A stretch of 25,000 bases of DNA from assembly GCA_963575745.1 (NCBI GenBank), contig CAUYUJ010020545.1, positions 1 to 25,000 on the forward strand. Reading direction: 5' to 3'. The first letter of the stretch is position 1. Every line of letters begins with the position of its first letter. The translations under genes were made by a program, and so were the position numbers. The notes below the pieces were generated by a model. The model worked only from the letters and a program-made list of their open reading frames with translations, did no database searches and was not told the origin of the DNA. Shown here piece after piece: positions 8,419 through 18,418 of this stretch. Source of the stretch: Prorocentrum cordatum. Its lineage: Eukaryota > Sar > Dinophyceae > Prorocentrales > Prorocentraceae.

Positions 8419-8564
8419 CACCGCCGCCTCCTGCCTTTTGGAATCGCCCATTTGGCCGAGCGTTGTGGCAAGAGCTCTGCCAAGCTATCGGGCCATGTCC
8501 TCCCCTAGCCGCTGCAGAAACCCTTCGTGGAACACTTGGGAGGGGGATGGTGCGGAAGGTCCAC

Positions 8565-8725
8565 AGGAGGAGGAGGAGGAGGAGAAGGGGGAGGAGGAGG
8601 AGGAGGAGGAGGAGGAGGAGGAGGAGGAGGAGGAGGAGGAGGAGGAGGAGGAGGGGAGGAGGAGGAGGAGGAGGAGGAGGAGGAGGAGGGAGGAGGAGGA
8701 GGAGGAGGAGGAGGAGAAGGAGGGG
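8565..8725 (+). repeat. (GGA)n tract of composite repeat copy I
   Basis: Nearly pure GGA/AGG triplets with a few single-base interruptions. It sits between the left module and the array, as in the other two copies of the composite repeat. It has strong potential for G-quadruplex or triplex formation. Confidence 0.95.
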
Positions 8726-8873
8726 GTATCTTGGGAGCCCCTGGGGGCACTCTTGGAGCCTCCTTGGAGCTTCCTGGGAGCCTTCGGGAGGCATCTTGGG
8801 GGCCCCATTGGGCCTCTTTGGGGCCTTTGGCGGCTTCTCGGGGGCCTCTTTGGCAGTCTGAGGACATTCCTGT

Positions 8874-9728
8874 CCCGTCTGACGCCGTCGGAAACCGTCT
8901 TGGGGGCCTCTCTGGGCCGATTTTGGGCCATCTTGGGGTGCACCAGGGCCGTCTTGGAGGCCATCTTGGGCATCTTCGAGGCCTCCTGGGCCTTCTTGTG
9001 GCTCGTTGGGGCAGTCTTGGGGGCCTCTTTGGCCGTTCTGGGGCCATCTTGGAAGGCCTCGTGGGCGTTCTTGTGGCGATATTTGAGGGCTCTTAGGCCG
9101 CCTCGGGCCGTCAGAAGGCCGAAGAGAAGCAAACGCCAAAATCTTGCAAAAACCAAAGATCAATCAATGGTTTGGGCCTCTTCGGGCCTCCCTGGAAGAA
9201 CTCAGGAGGCCTCTTGGGCCGTCTTGGAGACCTCTCAGGGGCCTCTTGGGCTGTCTTGGGCCATCTTGGAGCCATCTTGGGCCGTCTTGGTAGCCTCCTG
9301 GCCCGTCTGACGCCCTCGGAAGCTGTTTGAGGGCCTCTGTGGGCCGACTTGGGGCCCTCTTGGGATGCTCCAGGGCCGTCTTGGAGGCCATCGTGGGCGT
9401 TTTGGATGCCTCGTGGGCCGTCTTGGGGCCCTCTTGGAGCAGTCTTGGGGGCCTCTTCGGCCGTTCTGGGGCCATCTTGGAGGCCTCGTGGGCGATGTTG
9501 GGGCGATCTTTGGGGGCTCTTGGGCCGTCTCGGGCCGTCGGGGGACCGAAGAGAAGCAAATGCAAACATCTTTCGAAAGCCTTAGGGAAATCAATGCTGT
9601 TGGCCTCTTCGGGCCTTCCTGGAGGCCTCCCGGGCCGTCTTGGAGGCCTCCTGGGGTCCTCTTAAGCCGTCTTGGGCCATCTTGAGGCTCTCTTAGACCG
9701 TCTTGGAGGCATCTCCTGGCCCGTCTTG
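8874..9728 (+). repeat. Two tandem copies of a 428-bp unit within the array of copy I
   Basis: CCCGTCTGACGCC starts at 8874 and again at 9302; the AT-richer spacer GAAGAGAAGCAAA recurs at about 9121 and 9549; GGCCTCTTCGGGCC recurs at 9175 and 9602. The offset is 427-428 throughout, so the higher-order unit was duplicated after the short-word array formed. The word TCTGACGCCGTCGGAA or a close variant also appears in copy III near 13480. Confidence 0.85.
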
Positions 9729-9832
9729 GAGGCATCTTAGGGGCCATCTTAGCCGTCCTGGAGGCCGTCTTGGAGCCATCTTGGAGGCCATCATGGGCCA
9801 TCTTGGCGATCTTGAAAGCCGTTTTGAGCCGC

Positions 9833-10265
9833 CTGGGTATTTTTGTTGTAAGAGTTGCGGGCCTTATGCGGCCTTTCGGGTGGCCGGCGGGACGGGCTGA
9901 AGCCACAGGGAGAGTTCTTGCGAAAAAGAACCCAAATCATCCCGTCTAGGATGCAGCACGAATGGCACCCCTGTGGCAAGACCACAGGGGGCGGCGAATG
10001 AAGGGCCTTCGGCCCATCCCGCCACCGTGCCTGCGCTATTGTTCAGAGATCTCTTGGGACGCCTCTGGGGACGTCTCGCAGGAGCACACGCCAGTGAACG
10101 CACCTGACTGCTATCACAGATGCCCACTGCGCCTTTCTCAGCCGCCGCCCAGCAGACAACAAAGTACAGGGTTGACGCTGTCGCACCGCCCCACCTTGTC
10201 CTCCAACGGGGCTCTGGGTCCGCAGGGGGGAGGGGGGGGCTGGCGCTGGGAGGACGGGGAGAGCA
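9833..10265. other. Spacer; holds the second 39-bp dispersed sequence
   Basis: No gene is supported. The segment 10077-10115 repeats 8171-8209 almost exactly. After it, the sequence ATCACAGATGCCCACTGCG looks like a diverged left end of the composite repeat, followed by a pyrimidine tract plus AG. Nothing resembling the GGA tract or the array follows directly. Confidence 0.4.
10077..10115. repeat. 39-bp dispersed sequence, copy B
   Basis: 38 of 39 bases match 8171-8209. The flanks on the left do not match, which suggests a defined short repeat or the edge of a larger truncated one. Confidence 0.85.
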
Positions 10266-10466
10266 GCCGAGCATGTCACGTTCATCGCCACCCCCGACGA
10301 GAAGGGGTCGGCGGACGCGGCCGGCGCGGATGTCGCCGCCGCGGATGTCGACCTGGGCGTGCCGGGCGCGGTCCCGTGGCCCGTGCCCGTCCTGCTCGAC
10401 GTGATCAACTTCCTGCTCGCCGACGTGCACGCGATGCTCGGCCCGTATGTCAACGTCTATCCGGGA
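10266..10466 (+). CDS. MFS transporter, exon carrying the first transmembrane helix
   Basis: Frame 3 reads EHVTFIATPDEKGSADAAG, an Ala/Asp-rich linker, then VLLDVINFLLADVHAML and GPYVNVY. The INFLLADV...LGP.. wording is characteristic of helix 1 in a bacterial-type major-facilitator family (members read like FFLADV..GLGPFLAVYL). The next exon begins exactly where helix 2 is expected, so this is the missing N-terminal part. A pyrimidine-poor AG at 10265-10266 could be its acceptor; the true start codon was not found and may lie in another exon. A GT donor that keeps phase 0 is at 10467-10468. It is assigned by protein resemblance and position; splicing is inferred. Confidence 0.6.
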
Positions 10467-11223
10467 GTCTCACGCCTCTCCGCCGGAGGAGGAGGAGGAG
10501 GAGGAGGAGGAGGAGGGAGAAGAGGAGGAGGAGGAGGAGGAGGAGGAGGAGGAGGAGGGGGATGGCACGAATTTGTCCAGCGGCGGGATGAGCGGGGTCG
10601 ACTGTGTGCGGGCTTTCGCGCGTGCGCTGTCCGCGCAGGTTGGCGCGCGACCGCCCAGTTTCCCACGCGGCGGGCTGGCTACGTCGGCGGTCTGTAATCC
10701 ATCGCGTAAGGTCGCCACACCCTCGTGCGGTTTCTGCTGTTACGCACATGGCACACCGACCGCGTTGGGAAGTTGGAGCACGGTGATGGGAACAGTCAGA
10801 AATACAGCGGGCACGTCAAATAGTAACCAGCCTGCCAGCCGACGGCCCAGGGAAATTTCTAGTTCCCTCGATGGCCTTGCGGGCCAATGGAATCCATGGG
10901 GCACCTCAAGGTGCTTAAGGCTCGATTACGAACGTGTCCCTAGATATCGTCTTGTACAGTCGGAACTGATAGTAAGGGCCAGCGACTTTCCAAGGTTTCG
11001 ATTGCATCGTTCCCCTTCGGCCCATCCTTGGCTACTTTCGATGTCCAGCCCCACTCGAAAAGCTTCGACATGGCCTTCCAAGGCCCTTGCATCCTTATCG
11101 TGTATCCTCATTATCTGTTTTAAGTGTTGGCTGTAACAGGATGTCTGAGCGAATGTGCTTGCTGTATAGCAGGTCTTGTCAACCATGGCAAAGCGATGGT
11201 CGGCGGCCCTCGTTAGTGCACAG
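10467..11223 (+). other. Probable intron of the MFS transporter gene
   Basis: Joins the helix-1 exon to the long exon. A canonical GT at 10467 and an AG at 11222-11223 keep phase 0; other AGs at 11171-11172 and 11189-11190 also keep the frame, giving a few extra residues. By comparison with the family the VY...GW spacing should be about four residues; none of the three options fits perfectly. A (GGA)n tract occupies 10484-10560, directly behind the donor. The remainder (10570-11170) shows no repeat of the families seen elsewhere. Confidence 0.45.
10484..10560 (+). repeat. (GGA)n tract inside the probable intron
   Basis: Almost pure GGA triplets with one AGA interruption, starting 17 bases after the proposed splice donor. 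No left module or array of the composite repeat accompanies it. Confidence 0.95.
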
Positions 11224-12654
11224 GGCTGGACTTTGACAGACGTCGGCGTGTGCATGACGACGGCAGCGTGGCTGGGCCTAATCCTCCAGATGCCCAGCGG
11301 GGCCCTCATCGATGAGAGCCACCGTAAGCGCGAGGTGCTGGTGTTCTCGCTCGGGTGCACCGCATCTGGGGCGCTGATGGTTTATCTGTATGCGTCGTTC
11401 TGGCCCATCTTTTTTGCGCTTGCCCTGCTCGCCATCGTCGGCGGTGTTCAAGGCCCCGCCGTGGGGGCCCTCAGCCTGGGCATCTACCCGAGAGAGGCTC
11501 TCGCTCCCAGGCTCGGGCGCAATGCCGCGATGGACCACGCCGGCCAGCTTGCCACCGCCGGCCTGGCCAGCCTCGTTGGTTGGGCGGCCTCCCAGGCTGA
11601 GGTCTTCCTCATCGCGGTGGTATCTGCTCTAATCGCTTCCATGGCGACGATGCTCATTCCGGCGTCGGCCATCGACAACGAGCGGGCGCGCGGTGGCGAT
11701 GGTGGCCAGGAAGAGCCGGGCGCCCCAGCGCGGGCCTCGTTCTGGGCAGCAATGACGAGGCCAGTAGTCGTCTTCGGATGCTGCGCAATGCTGTTTCATT
11801 TCGCGAATGCGCCGATGCTGCCCTTGGCTGGTCAGAAGCTGGCGCTGGGACATCCGGAAGTAGCCACGGCTTTGCTGTCCGCGTGCGTTGCTGTAGCACA
11901 AGTCGTGATGTTGCCGTTGTCTCTGCTGGTCGGCAAGTACGCAGACCATATAGGAAGGAAGCCAGTCTTGTTGGTTTGTTTCGGAGTTTTGCCAGTCCGG
12001 GGGATATTGTACACAGTGTCGGACAATCCCGTGTGGGTTCTAGTTGTGCAGATCCTTGACGGCGTGGGCGCTGGACTATGGTCGGTACTTTGTCCTCTGG
12101 TTATCGCTGACACAACCCGTGGAACGGGCCGCTTCAACATCGCACAGGGATTGGTTGCTCTCCTCCAAGGCATAGGCGTATCGCTGACACCACTGGTCAC
12201 GGGCATCGCCGTCGACAACTACGGGTACGACGCGACCTTTTTTGGTTTGGCAGTCGTCGCTGCTGCTGCTTTCCTCGTCATCTTTTTCATGATGCCAGAG
12301 ACTGCGGAGATAAACAGCGGTGTGGTGGCAACCTCGACATCAATACGTTCTCAAATCTCGAAGGACGACCTTGGCTCTCCGGTCACATCTCGGCGACCAT
12401 GCCCTAGTCGTGTCGGCAAGAGAGCTTATCGAAGACGCCTACGGCGAATCATCGCCAGCCCCTACCTTTTGGAAATACCCATGTGGCCAAACGTTGGGCC
12501 GAAGTCTCGCGAAGATATGGGCCTATCCGCTGGCCCCAGCCATTGTGGAAACCATTTGGGCAAACACTTTGGGGAGGAAGAGAAAGGAGAGGAGGAGGAG
12601 AGGGAGGAGAAGGAGGAGGAGGAGAAGGCGGAGGACAAGCAGAGGGCCTCTTGA
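11176..12654 (+). CDS. Major-facilitator (MFS) transporter, main exon (helices 2-12)
   Basis: A 492-codon open frame. Alternating hydrophobic segments give about eleven membrane helices. The helix 2-3 loop carries the MFS motif A form GALIDESHRKR (residues 42-52) and the helix 8-9 loop carries the second one, GKYADHIGRKP (253-263). A charged central loop (about 167-188) separates the two halves, and the last helix ends at MMPET (372-376), all normal for a 12-helix MFS protein once helix 1 is supplied by the upstream exon. The substrate is unknown. The closest wording is bacterial, so acquisition by transfer is possible but unproven. Residues 377-417 are an unremarkable tail; from residue 418 (base 12428) the frame is composite repeat copy II, giving an Arg-rich and then Glu/Lys-rich tail that is probably not native. 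Confidence 0.85.
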   Translation: MSTMAKRWSAALVSAQGWTLTDVGVCMTTAAWLGLILQMPSGALIDESHRKREVLVFSLGCTASGALMVYLYASFWPIFFALALLAIVGGVQGPAVGALSLGIYPREALAPRLGRNAAMDHAGQLATAGLASLVGWAASQAEVFLIAVVSALIASMATMLIPASAIDNERARGGDGGQEEPGAPARASFWAAMTRPVVVFGCCAMLFHFANAPMLPLAGQKLALGHPEVATALLSACVAVAQVVMLPLSLLVGKYADHIGRKPVLLVCFGVLPVRGILYTVSDNPVWVLVVQILDGVGAGLWSVLCPLVIADTTRGTGRFNIAQGLVALLQGIGVSLTPLVTGIAVDNYGYDATFFGLAVVAAAAFLVIFFMMPETAEINSGVVATSTSIRSQISKDDLGSPVTSRRPCPSRVGKRAYRRRLRRIIASPYLLEIPMWPNVGPKSREDMGLSAGPSHCGNHLGKHFGEEEKGEEEEREEKEEEEKAEDKQRAS

Positions 12655-12990
12655 CGCCAGCTTGGGGTCTCCTGTGGGCTTCCTGGGAGCCTCTTGAGGT
12701 CCTCTGGTGGGTCTTTTGGGGGCCTCCTGGTGGGGCTTCTTGGGGGCCTCTTGGGGTCCTCCAGGCGTCTCTATGGAACTGTTTGTCCTTCGGAGACTGT
12801 TTTCGGGCTCTCTCTGTGCAATCGTGGGTCCCTCTTTGGACGCTTTAGGGGCCGTCTTGGGGCGTCTTGGGGGCCTCCTTGGCCATCTGAAGGACACCAT
12901 CGGCCTTCTTGGAGTCATCTTTACCGTGTTGGGACCGTACTGGAGGCAATCTAAACAGTCTGGGAGGCTATCTTGGGCCACCTTGACAGG
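12428..12990 (+). repeat. Composite dispersed repeat, copy II
   Basis: Begins ATCGAAGACGCCTACGGCG, has CCTTTTGGAA, GTGGAAACCATTTGGG and CAAACACTTTGGGGAGG, then a short GGA/GAA tract (12572-12640), then an array of GGCCTCTTGG-type words to about 12990. It lies at the 3' end of the transporter frame and supplies its last 75 codons. No nested insertion is present, which makes it the reference for the uninterrupted left module. Confidence 0.8.
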
Positions 12991-13130
12991 CGAGAAAGCC
13001 GACGGAAGAGACCGTCTGCGCGGCCGGAGCAATCGGCCGAGACTCTGCGGGGAACTGTTCAAAAAGGTTACAGACCAACCTGAAACTTGGCACGCCAAAT
13101 ACCCTTGTGATGAATCGACAGGGGCGGCGG

Positions 13131-13776
13131 ATCGAAGACGCCTACAGCGAGTCACCGCCGCTCCCTCCCTTGTGGAAGTGTCTATGTGGCTGAAGATTGT
13201 GGCCATAGCTCTGCCAAGCTATCAAACTAGTTGTTCCCCCAGTCGTTGTGGAAACCCCTCGGGAAACACGTGGGGAGAAATAAGAAGATAGGGGAGGGAG
13301 GACACAGAAGAAGAAGAAGAAGAAGTAGGAGGAGGCCTCTTAGGAGCTTTTTGGGTCATGTTTTGGGCTTTGGAAGCTTCTTAGAGACCTCTTAGATGTC
13401 TCTTGGAGGCTTCCTCGAGCCTTTTGGGCGCCTTTTGGAGGCTCCTTGGGAGACTTTTGGTCGTCTGAGGGTCTGTCAGACGCCGTCGGAAGCCGCCTAG
13501 GGGGTCTTTCAAGGCCGACTTGGGGCTCTCTCGGTCCGCTTCAGGCCGTCTTGGAGGCCAGATTGAAGGTCTCCTGAACCGTCCTTGGGTCTCCTTTGGG
13601 GTATCTCGGGGCTTCCTTGGTCCGTCTGGATGCCATCTTGGGCGTCTTGGAGCGCTCTTGGGCCGACTCAGAGGCCACCTGGATCGTTTTGGGTGGCTAG
13701 TCGGGCCCTCTTGGCCCGTCTTCGGGCCCTCCTGGCTCCGAAAATGTCATGCGACAAGTCCCAGAGCTCCCTAAAG
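13131..13776 (+). repeat. Composite dispersed repeat, copy III
   Basis: Begins ATCGAAGACGCCTACAGCG at 13131, has CACCGCCGCTCCCTCC, GCCAAGCTATC and GTGGAAACCCCTCGGG, a (GAA)n/(GGA)n tract (about 13306-13336), then the array to about 13776, including TCAGACGCCGTCGGAAGCC near 13480, shared with the 428-bp unit of copy I. It lies 140 bases after copy II in the same orientation. Confidence 0.8.
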
Positions 13777-14230
13777 AACCCTCAGAGCTGAGGACGGAAG
13801 ATTCAAGGAACCTGTGGTTTGTCTAATTCGTGCCTTGAGGCACGGTGGCGGATTCTACATTGGCGTAGGCGTTGGTGAAACCTTGCCAGAAATTAGCCTC
13901 CCTTAATACATCCAAGCAACAGGCCATGTGTTCCAGCACGCTCCACCTTCGGGTGGATGCTGCTGGACTCGGTGCAGCTGCGATCATGCTTGAAGCGTCT
14001 ACCCTCGCTTGCTTCGCCCAGCGTCTCGCGAGCACCATGCGCGAAGCTGGCCCAGAAGGCGTCGTCATCGTCGCTGCCGGGGGCCCGAAGGGGACGAACA
14101 ACCTCGTGACCCCTCTCCTCTGGGACCCGCCTCGCTCACACCAGCGGCGCTCGAGCTTCACGAGCCCGCCTTCGAGAATGCCGCCCTGCTTTCCCCCCTC
14201 CTCTCGGGGGCGGCCAGGAGGGTAGACGTA
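13777..14230. other. Non-repetitive stretch with a coding-like frame on both strands
   Basis: The plus strand (13872-14225) reads SSTLHLRVDAAGLGAAAIML and GVVIVAAGGPKGTNNL; the minus strand (14275-13823) reads LEHMACCLDVLREANFWQG. Both look more protein-like than the surrounding repeats, and one could be an exon. I recognise no family and cannot choose the strand. Confidence 0.25.
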
Positions 14231-14395
14231 AGTCGGGCACGTCCCTCCACAGGAGGAAGATTCAATAATAGTCAAAAATGGTCAGGCTACGATTTTCGAG
14301 TATAAAAGGAAATCATATTTAAAACAATTGAGCATGTTTTGACTATGTTTCATTGTTCGTCTCAAATCCGCCTGTAGGACATGACATGCCCGACC
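14231..14395. mobile_element. Short inverted-terminal-repeat element (MITE-like), 165 bp
   Basis: The left end AGTCGGGCACGTCCCTCCAC and the inverted right end GGTCGGGCATGTC...CTACAGG match each other and match the ends of the 1.2-kb element at 17279-18499. The interior is AT-rich, with ATAGTCAAAAATGGTC and TATAAAAGG, also echoed inside the longer element. TA is found on both sides, a possible 2-bp target duplication. No coding capacity: a non-autonomous element. Confidence 0.7.
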
Positions 14396-15376
14396 TAAGG
14401 GTGGACCCGAGGCGGCGATCGGGGGCGACTGGCCCAGGGGCGGGCACTGCCACGTGCTCGCCCGGGGCCCTCGCCGAAGGCATGGACCGTCGGCGCCCCT
14501 GGATGCACGTACCCGTCGGTCGTTGGAAGTAGATGTTTGGGGATTCCCAGATTCCAGTCTGCTTTCTGCGCCTTCCTACTTCAGTGGTCGAGTGGCTTCA
14601 CCCTTCCCCCTCCTCCTCAGAGAAGGGCGGGCGGAGCCCGATCTGCCTCCAACGCCTTCCGACGTCATGTTCTTACCTGCTTCTTCCGGCCGATGGGTAT
14701 TGCTCTCCCCTGGGGTATTCGCCCCTACCGTGGCCCCCGACAAGATGAGGGGGATGACCGGGGGGAAAACATCCTGGCGCCAGATCTGATGGCCCCCGCC
14801 TCTTCCCGCGCGTGTCCTGGCCTCCCCCTCCCCGACTCCCGTTTCTCCACCCTCGGTATCCTGTCCAGGCTGCGGTCAGGAACTCTGGCTCAGCGTGTCG
14901 CTCCGCCGGTTCTGGCCCACCACGCTTCGGCGCGGCACGCTGTCCACACCACGGTTCCCAGGCGTCAGCGTCCCTGGCCTTTTCCGGCCTTCCGCCCCGC
15001 GGAGCGTAGCGGCACGCTGCCCGCTTGCAGGGCATGGCGCGTCGCCGGGGCCGAAGCCGCGACACACGAAGCAACAGTTCCTGACCGTAGTCGCTCGCTT
15101 CGTCGGATTTGAGCGTCCGGCGGGAGCGCCCCTCATCCGGATGGCGGGCCCGCGGGGGACGCGCCTTGCCCCGACAGCGGCGGCGACTAGCTGCTCACGG
15201 ACGGTTCCTTGCGGCATCCAGATTGTGCATTCTTTCCTTCCTCTCTTTCGCCCCCAGCCCCTCCATGACCCAGACATCCTCGCATATGATCTGTTATCAA
15301 TCCGCGGCCCCTTCCCCAGTGGGGTAGTCTCTCGTCCCGGATCCTTTGTGGACGGTCCCCGGGATCCGATGGCTGA
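14396..15376. other. GC-rich stretch, no supported gene
   Basis: Open frames occur on both strands. One minus-strand frame (15277-14876) contains CFVCRGFGPGDAPC, which superficially resembles a metal-binding knuckle, but spacing and context do not support a call. No repeats of the families named elsewhere were seen. Confidence 0.35.
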
Positions 15377-15490
15377 TGGGCCTGTTTTCCATCACCACCA
15401 CCACAATCAGTTGGAGGGGGGAAGGAGGTGCAGCATGAGGCGGAAGATGAGGAGGAGGATGAGGATGAGGATGAGGAGGAGGAGGACCCC
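15377..15490 (+). repeat. Dispersed module leading into a purine tract, copy 1
   Basis: TGGGCCTGTTTTCCATCACC, then a CACCA run, AGTTGGAGGGGGGA, GATGAGG units and a (GGA) tail. The same order is found at 23008 onward. It is therefore a dispersed repeat whose 3' part is a GGA/GATGAG microsatellite. Confidence 0.75.
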
Positions 15491-17278
15491 TCCCCTTCCT
15501 ACTAGTGGTGGTGGCGGCGGAACACAAGCCCACCAATGACGGGGCCCAGGGGCCAAACTCGGTGAAAGGCGCCAGGACTGTGATCGGTGTTTTGTTCCTT
15601 GCTTTGCCGATCGGCGGGGCCCCCCCCCCATGGAGTAGATCTCGGTTGTTTTTGGGCGCATGTTCCGGGGTTGGACAGAACCCCCAACAGTGACACGTCG
15701 ATTAGTGAATTGTCCGTTTTCGGTTCTCGAGATGACGCCGTGGTCGTTATTTTTCAGGCTTGCTCCCGCCAGGTGTGGGCCTCAGGTCGTTTTCACTAAA
15801 CCACGTTTTGCTAAAGGGGGGTCTGTTCATCCCCGAATGTTTCGAACGGGTGGAGTCTCCCCCAGGGGCAGCACTCTCGCAAACAGCCGCACAGAGCAGA
15901 GGTCTGGAGCCGAACTCCCCCCCTCGCCCCCTCCCCTCCGCCGAAGGTCGAAGCGCCGAACAACAAAAAAAGCCCACCGGGGCGCGAATTGGGGTGGAGG
16001 GGGGTGTATTGTCGAGTTCTCTGGAGGTCTGGGGTGTCGTCCCTTTCCCCCGAACCAGCGGCCCGAGTTTGGGCCACGCTCGCCGGACAGATTCTGGCTT
16101 CGTCGCAGCAACACATGGCTCTGGGGGTCAGAAAAGGGGTGTGGCATAGAGGGGTACGGTGCCAATCGTGGAGATGGCGATGCTATCTGCGATAAATCAC
16201 ATCGCCAGAGTCCCCTTGACAAAAAATTGCCATCACACCCCTTTGTACGATACTCCTTTCCTACCTCCAGAATGGCGACGCTCTCCGAGGCGCAGATCGT
16301 CTCGGGCCGACCGAAGGGGGGGGATAGGGAAAGGGGGAGGTACGAAATCTGCTGCGTGCAGCTGGTTTCCGCCCCGCCGCCAGGCCCACTCCTCGATACA
16401 TGGGCGCCTCCCGGCGCCGGGAGGCGCTGGGGAAATCAGCTGCGCGAGCTGATTATCTACCCTACCCTTTGCTATCCCGCCCTTTCGTTCCCCCCGACAG
16501 AGGGAGGGGGCAGGCGAAGGGGGGGATGCATCGACCCCCAATCGCCCAATGATCGCCGAGAGGGGCCCGATAGCCCCAGCCTACCCAGGAGCGTGAGGAT
16601 TCAGAATCGGGGGCCTGTTGCCGATCTATCGGCGACGTATCGCCAATTCCAGGTCGATGCATCCCCCCCTGTGCCAGTCCTCCCTAGATCGTTGCCCCCC
16701 ACCTTAATGGAGGATGACGATTAATAAATGACCGGGGGTCGTGTTCACGCGGTGGCGCCTGGGATGACGATTAGAAAAATCCGGCCGCGGACTGGATCAC
16801 GTTTTTTGAATCGTTCCCCTCCAGTCAGAAACTTGTGCAGAAGTAGCAGGAGACTATGTTTTAATCGTTCCATCCCATTTTTTATTCATCGTTATCCCGC
16901 ATTGTGCCAGTCCTCCCCAGATCGTTTCCCCCAGACACACAGTTTCCCCCCAGGAGGGAAACACACACACACAGACACAATTAATCGTCGATTCCCCAGA
17001 GAATATGGGCGAAAAGATGGGAAGTGGGGAGGAAGACAAAGACCCAGAACATATGGGAAAATAATATGGGGGATCTTTTTTATTTGTGTGTATTTATTTG
17101 TGTGTCCTTGGACCCCTTGATTCTTATTCTGCCCCCGATCGTCGCAGATCCTGGGGCGTCGCCCTGCTCGGGCCCCCCGCCGGGGGCGGCGCGGGCGCTC
17201 TGGGGCCCGGTGGCAATCACAAGAGGCTCGGTGGCTGGCCCTTCCGACTGGGCATCGACATGCCAGAGCCAAGGCTCA
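15491..17278. other. G/C-homopolymer-rich stretch, no supported gene
   Basis: Many runs of six to nine G or C, and frames open on both strands without recognisable domains. GTGCCAGTCCTCC followed by AGATCGTT occurs at 16671-16697 and again at 16904-16930, and GATGACGATTA occurs near 16713 and 16764, so part of this stretch arose by local duplication. TATA-like and AT-rich words increase from 16830 on. Confidence 0.4.
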
Positions 17279-17441
17279 GGTCGGGCGTGTCCCTCTACGG
17301 GAGGAGTGTTCAAAAGTAGTCAAGACATAGTATAAAAAGTGTTCAAAAGTAGCCAAACATTGTTCACAAGTAGTCAAACAAAGTAGTCAAAAGTAGTCAA
17401 AAGTAGGGGGACGATTCTTTTATACCTACACGACTACCCTT

Positions 17442-18035
17442 CGGGTGATAAGGGGGGGCACCAACATCTGACTCGATCGATCTCATTATCGATCTCACGC
17501 AACGGGACACCACGGGACACTCTTCGATCTCACTATCGATCTCACTATCGATCTCACTCAACGGGAAACCACGGGACACCACGGGCCACCACTGGACACC
17601 ACGGGACACCGCGGGACACCTCTCGATCTCACTATCGGTCTCACGATCGATCTCACTATCGATCTCACTCAGCGGGAGACCATAGGACACCACGGGACAC
17701 CTCGGGACACCACATCGATCTCACTGTCGATCTCACGATCGATCTGACTATCGATCTCACTCAACGGGACACCTCGGGACACCTGTCGATCTCACTATCG
17801 ATCTCACTCAGCGGGAAACCACGGGAAACCTTGGGACACCACATCGATCTCAGTATCGATCTGACTATCGATTTCACTCAACGGAAGACCACGGGACACC
17901 ACGCGTCACTTGTCGATCTCACTATCGATCTCACTTTCGATCTCACTCAACGGGACACCTCGGGACACCTCGGGGCACCACATCGATCTCAGTATCGATC
18001 TCACTATCTCACGATCGATCTCACTCAACGGGACA
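17442..18035. repeat. Minisatellite of two alternating words
   Basis: Blocks of the 12-base word TCGATCTCACTA (variants with TG or TT) alternate with blocks of the 10-base word ACGGGACACC. The minus strand translates as Ser-Glu-Ile-Asp repeats, an artefact of the 12-base period. Confidence 0.9.
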
Positions 18036-18043
18036 CCACGGCA

Positions 18044-18220
18044 CACCAGCGGGACACGGCGCGGCACCGGCCGCCGGAGGAGCAGCATTTGGTCCGGCCG
18101 CGGCCCAGCCACAGGAGGATTTCGGAACACCAGCGGGACACCGGCGGGACACCGCGCGGCACCAGCCGCCGGAGGAGCAACATTTGGTCCGGCCGCGGCC
18201 CAGCCACAGGAGGATTTCAT
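18044..18220. repeat. Tandem duplication, 84-95 bp unit
   Basis: CACCAGCGGGACAC starts at 18044 and 18128. The downstream part CCGCCGGAGGAGCA, TTTGGTCCGGCCGCGGCC and CACAGGAGGATTTC recurs with an offset of 95 because the second copy has an extra GGCGGGACACC. Confidence 0.85.
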
Positions 18221-18351
18221 TTCGCTCGCCCACGCAACTTCGCCTCGCCCGCACGCATGAACTGCACGCACGACACGAACCCGAAACTGAAATCGATTTC
18301 CTGGTGGGGGGGTCTCCGTTTTACGTCGGACTCACCCCCCAACCTCCGATC

Positions 18352-18387
18352 TCTCTTTTTCTCTCTCTCTCTCTCTCTCTTTTTTGT

Positions 18388-18418
<31 letters not shown>
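18352..18418. repeat. CT/TA microsatellite
   Basis: Two CT runs separated by TTTTTTGTT, ending in a short TA run, near the right end of the inverted-repeat element. Confidence 0.9.

Larger units (their letters stand above)
8207..9832 (+). repeat. Composite dispersed repeat, copy I
   Basis: Three modules in order. The left module starts ATCGAAGACGCCTGCGGCG at 8207, continues after a nested insertion with ACCGCCGCC, CCTTTTGGAA, GCCAAGCTATC and GAAACCCTTCGTGGAACAC, and ends near 8550. A GGA tract follows (8565-8725), then a long array of degenerate 10- to 20-base words built on GGCCTCTTGG and CCGTCTTGGAGG. The same order is found at 12428 and 13131, which defines the family. There is no convincing protein; frames on both strands stay open because the array words lack stops. 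The right end is vague and is set where the array words fade. Confidence 0.8.

Noticed and set aside
8485-9310. Long open frames on both strands rich in Glu, Gly, Arg or Pro-Lys-Thr-Ala
   Set aside because: They are translations of the GGA tract and the stop-free GGCCTCTTGG array; all frames are open and no domain is present.
14876-15277. Minus-strand frame with CFVCRGFGPGDAPC as a zinc knuckle
   Set aside because: Cys/His spacing does not match a CCHC knuckle and no retroelement domain is nearby.
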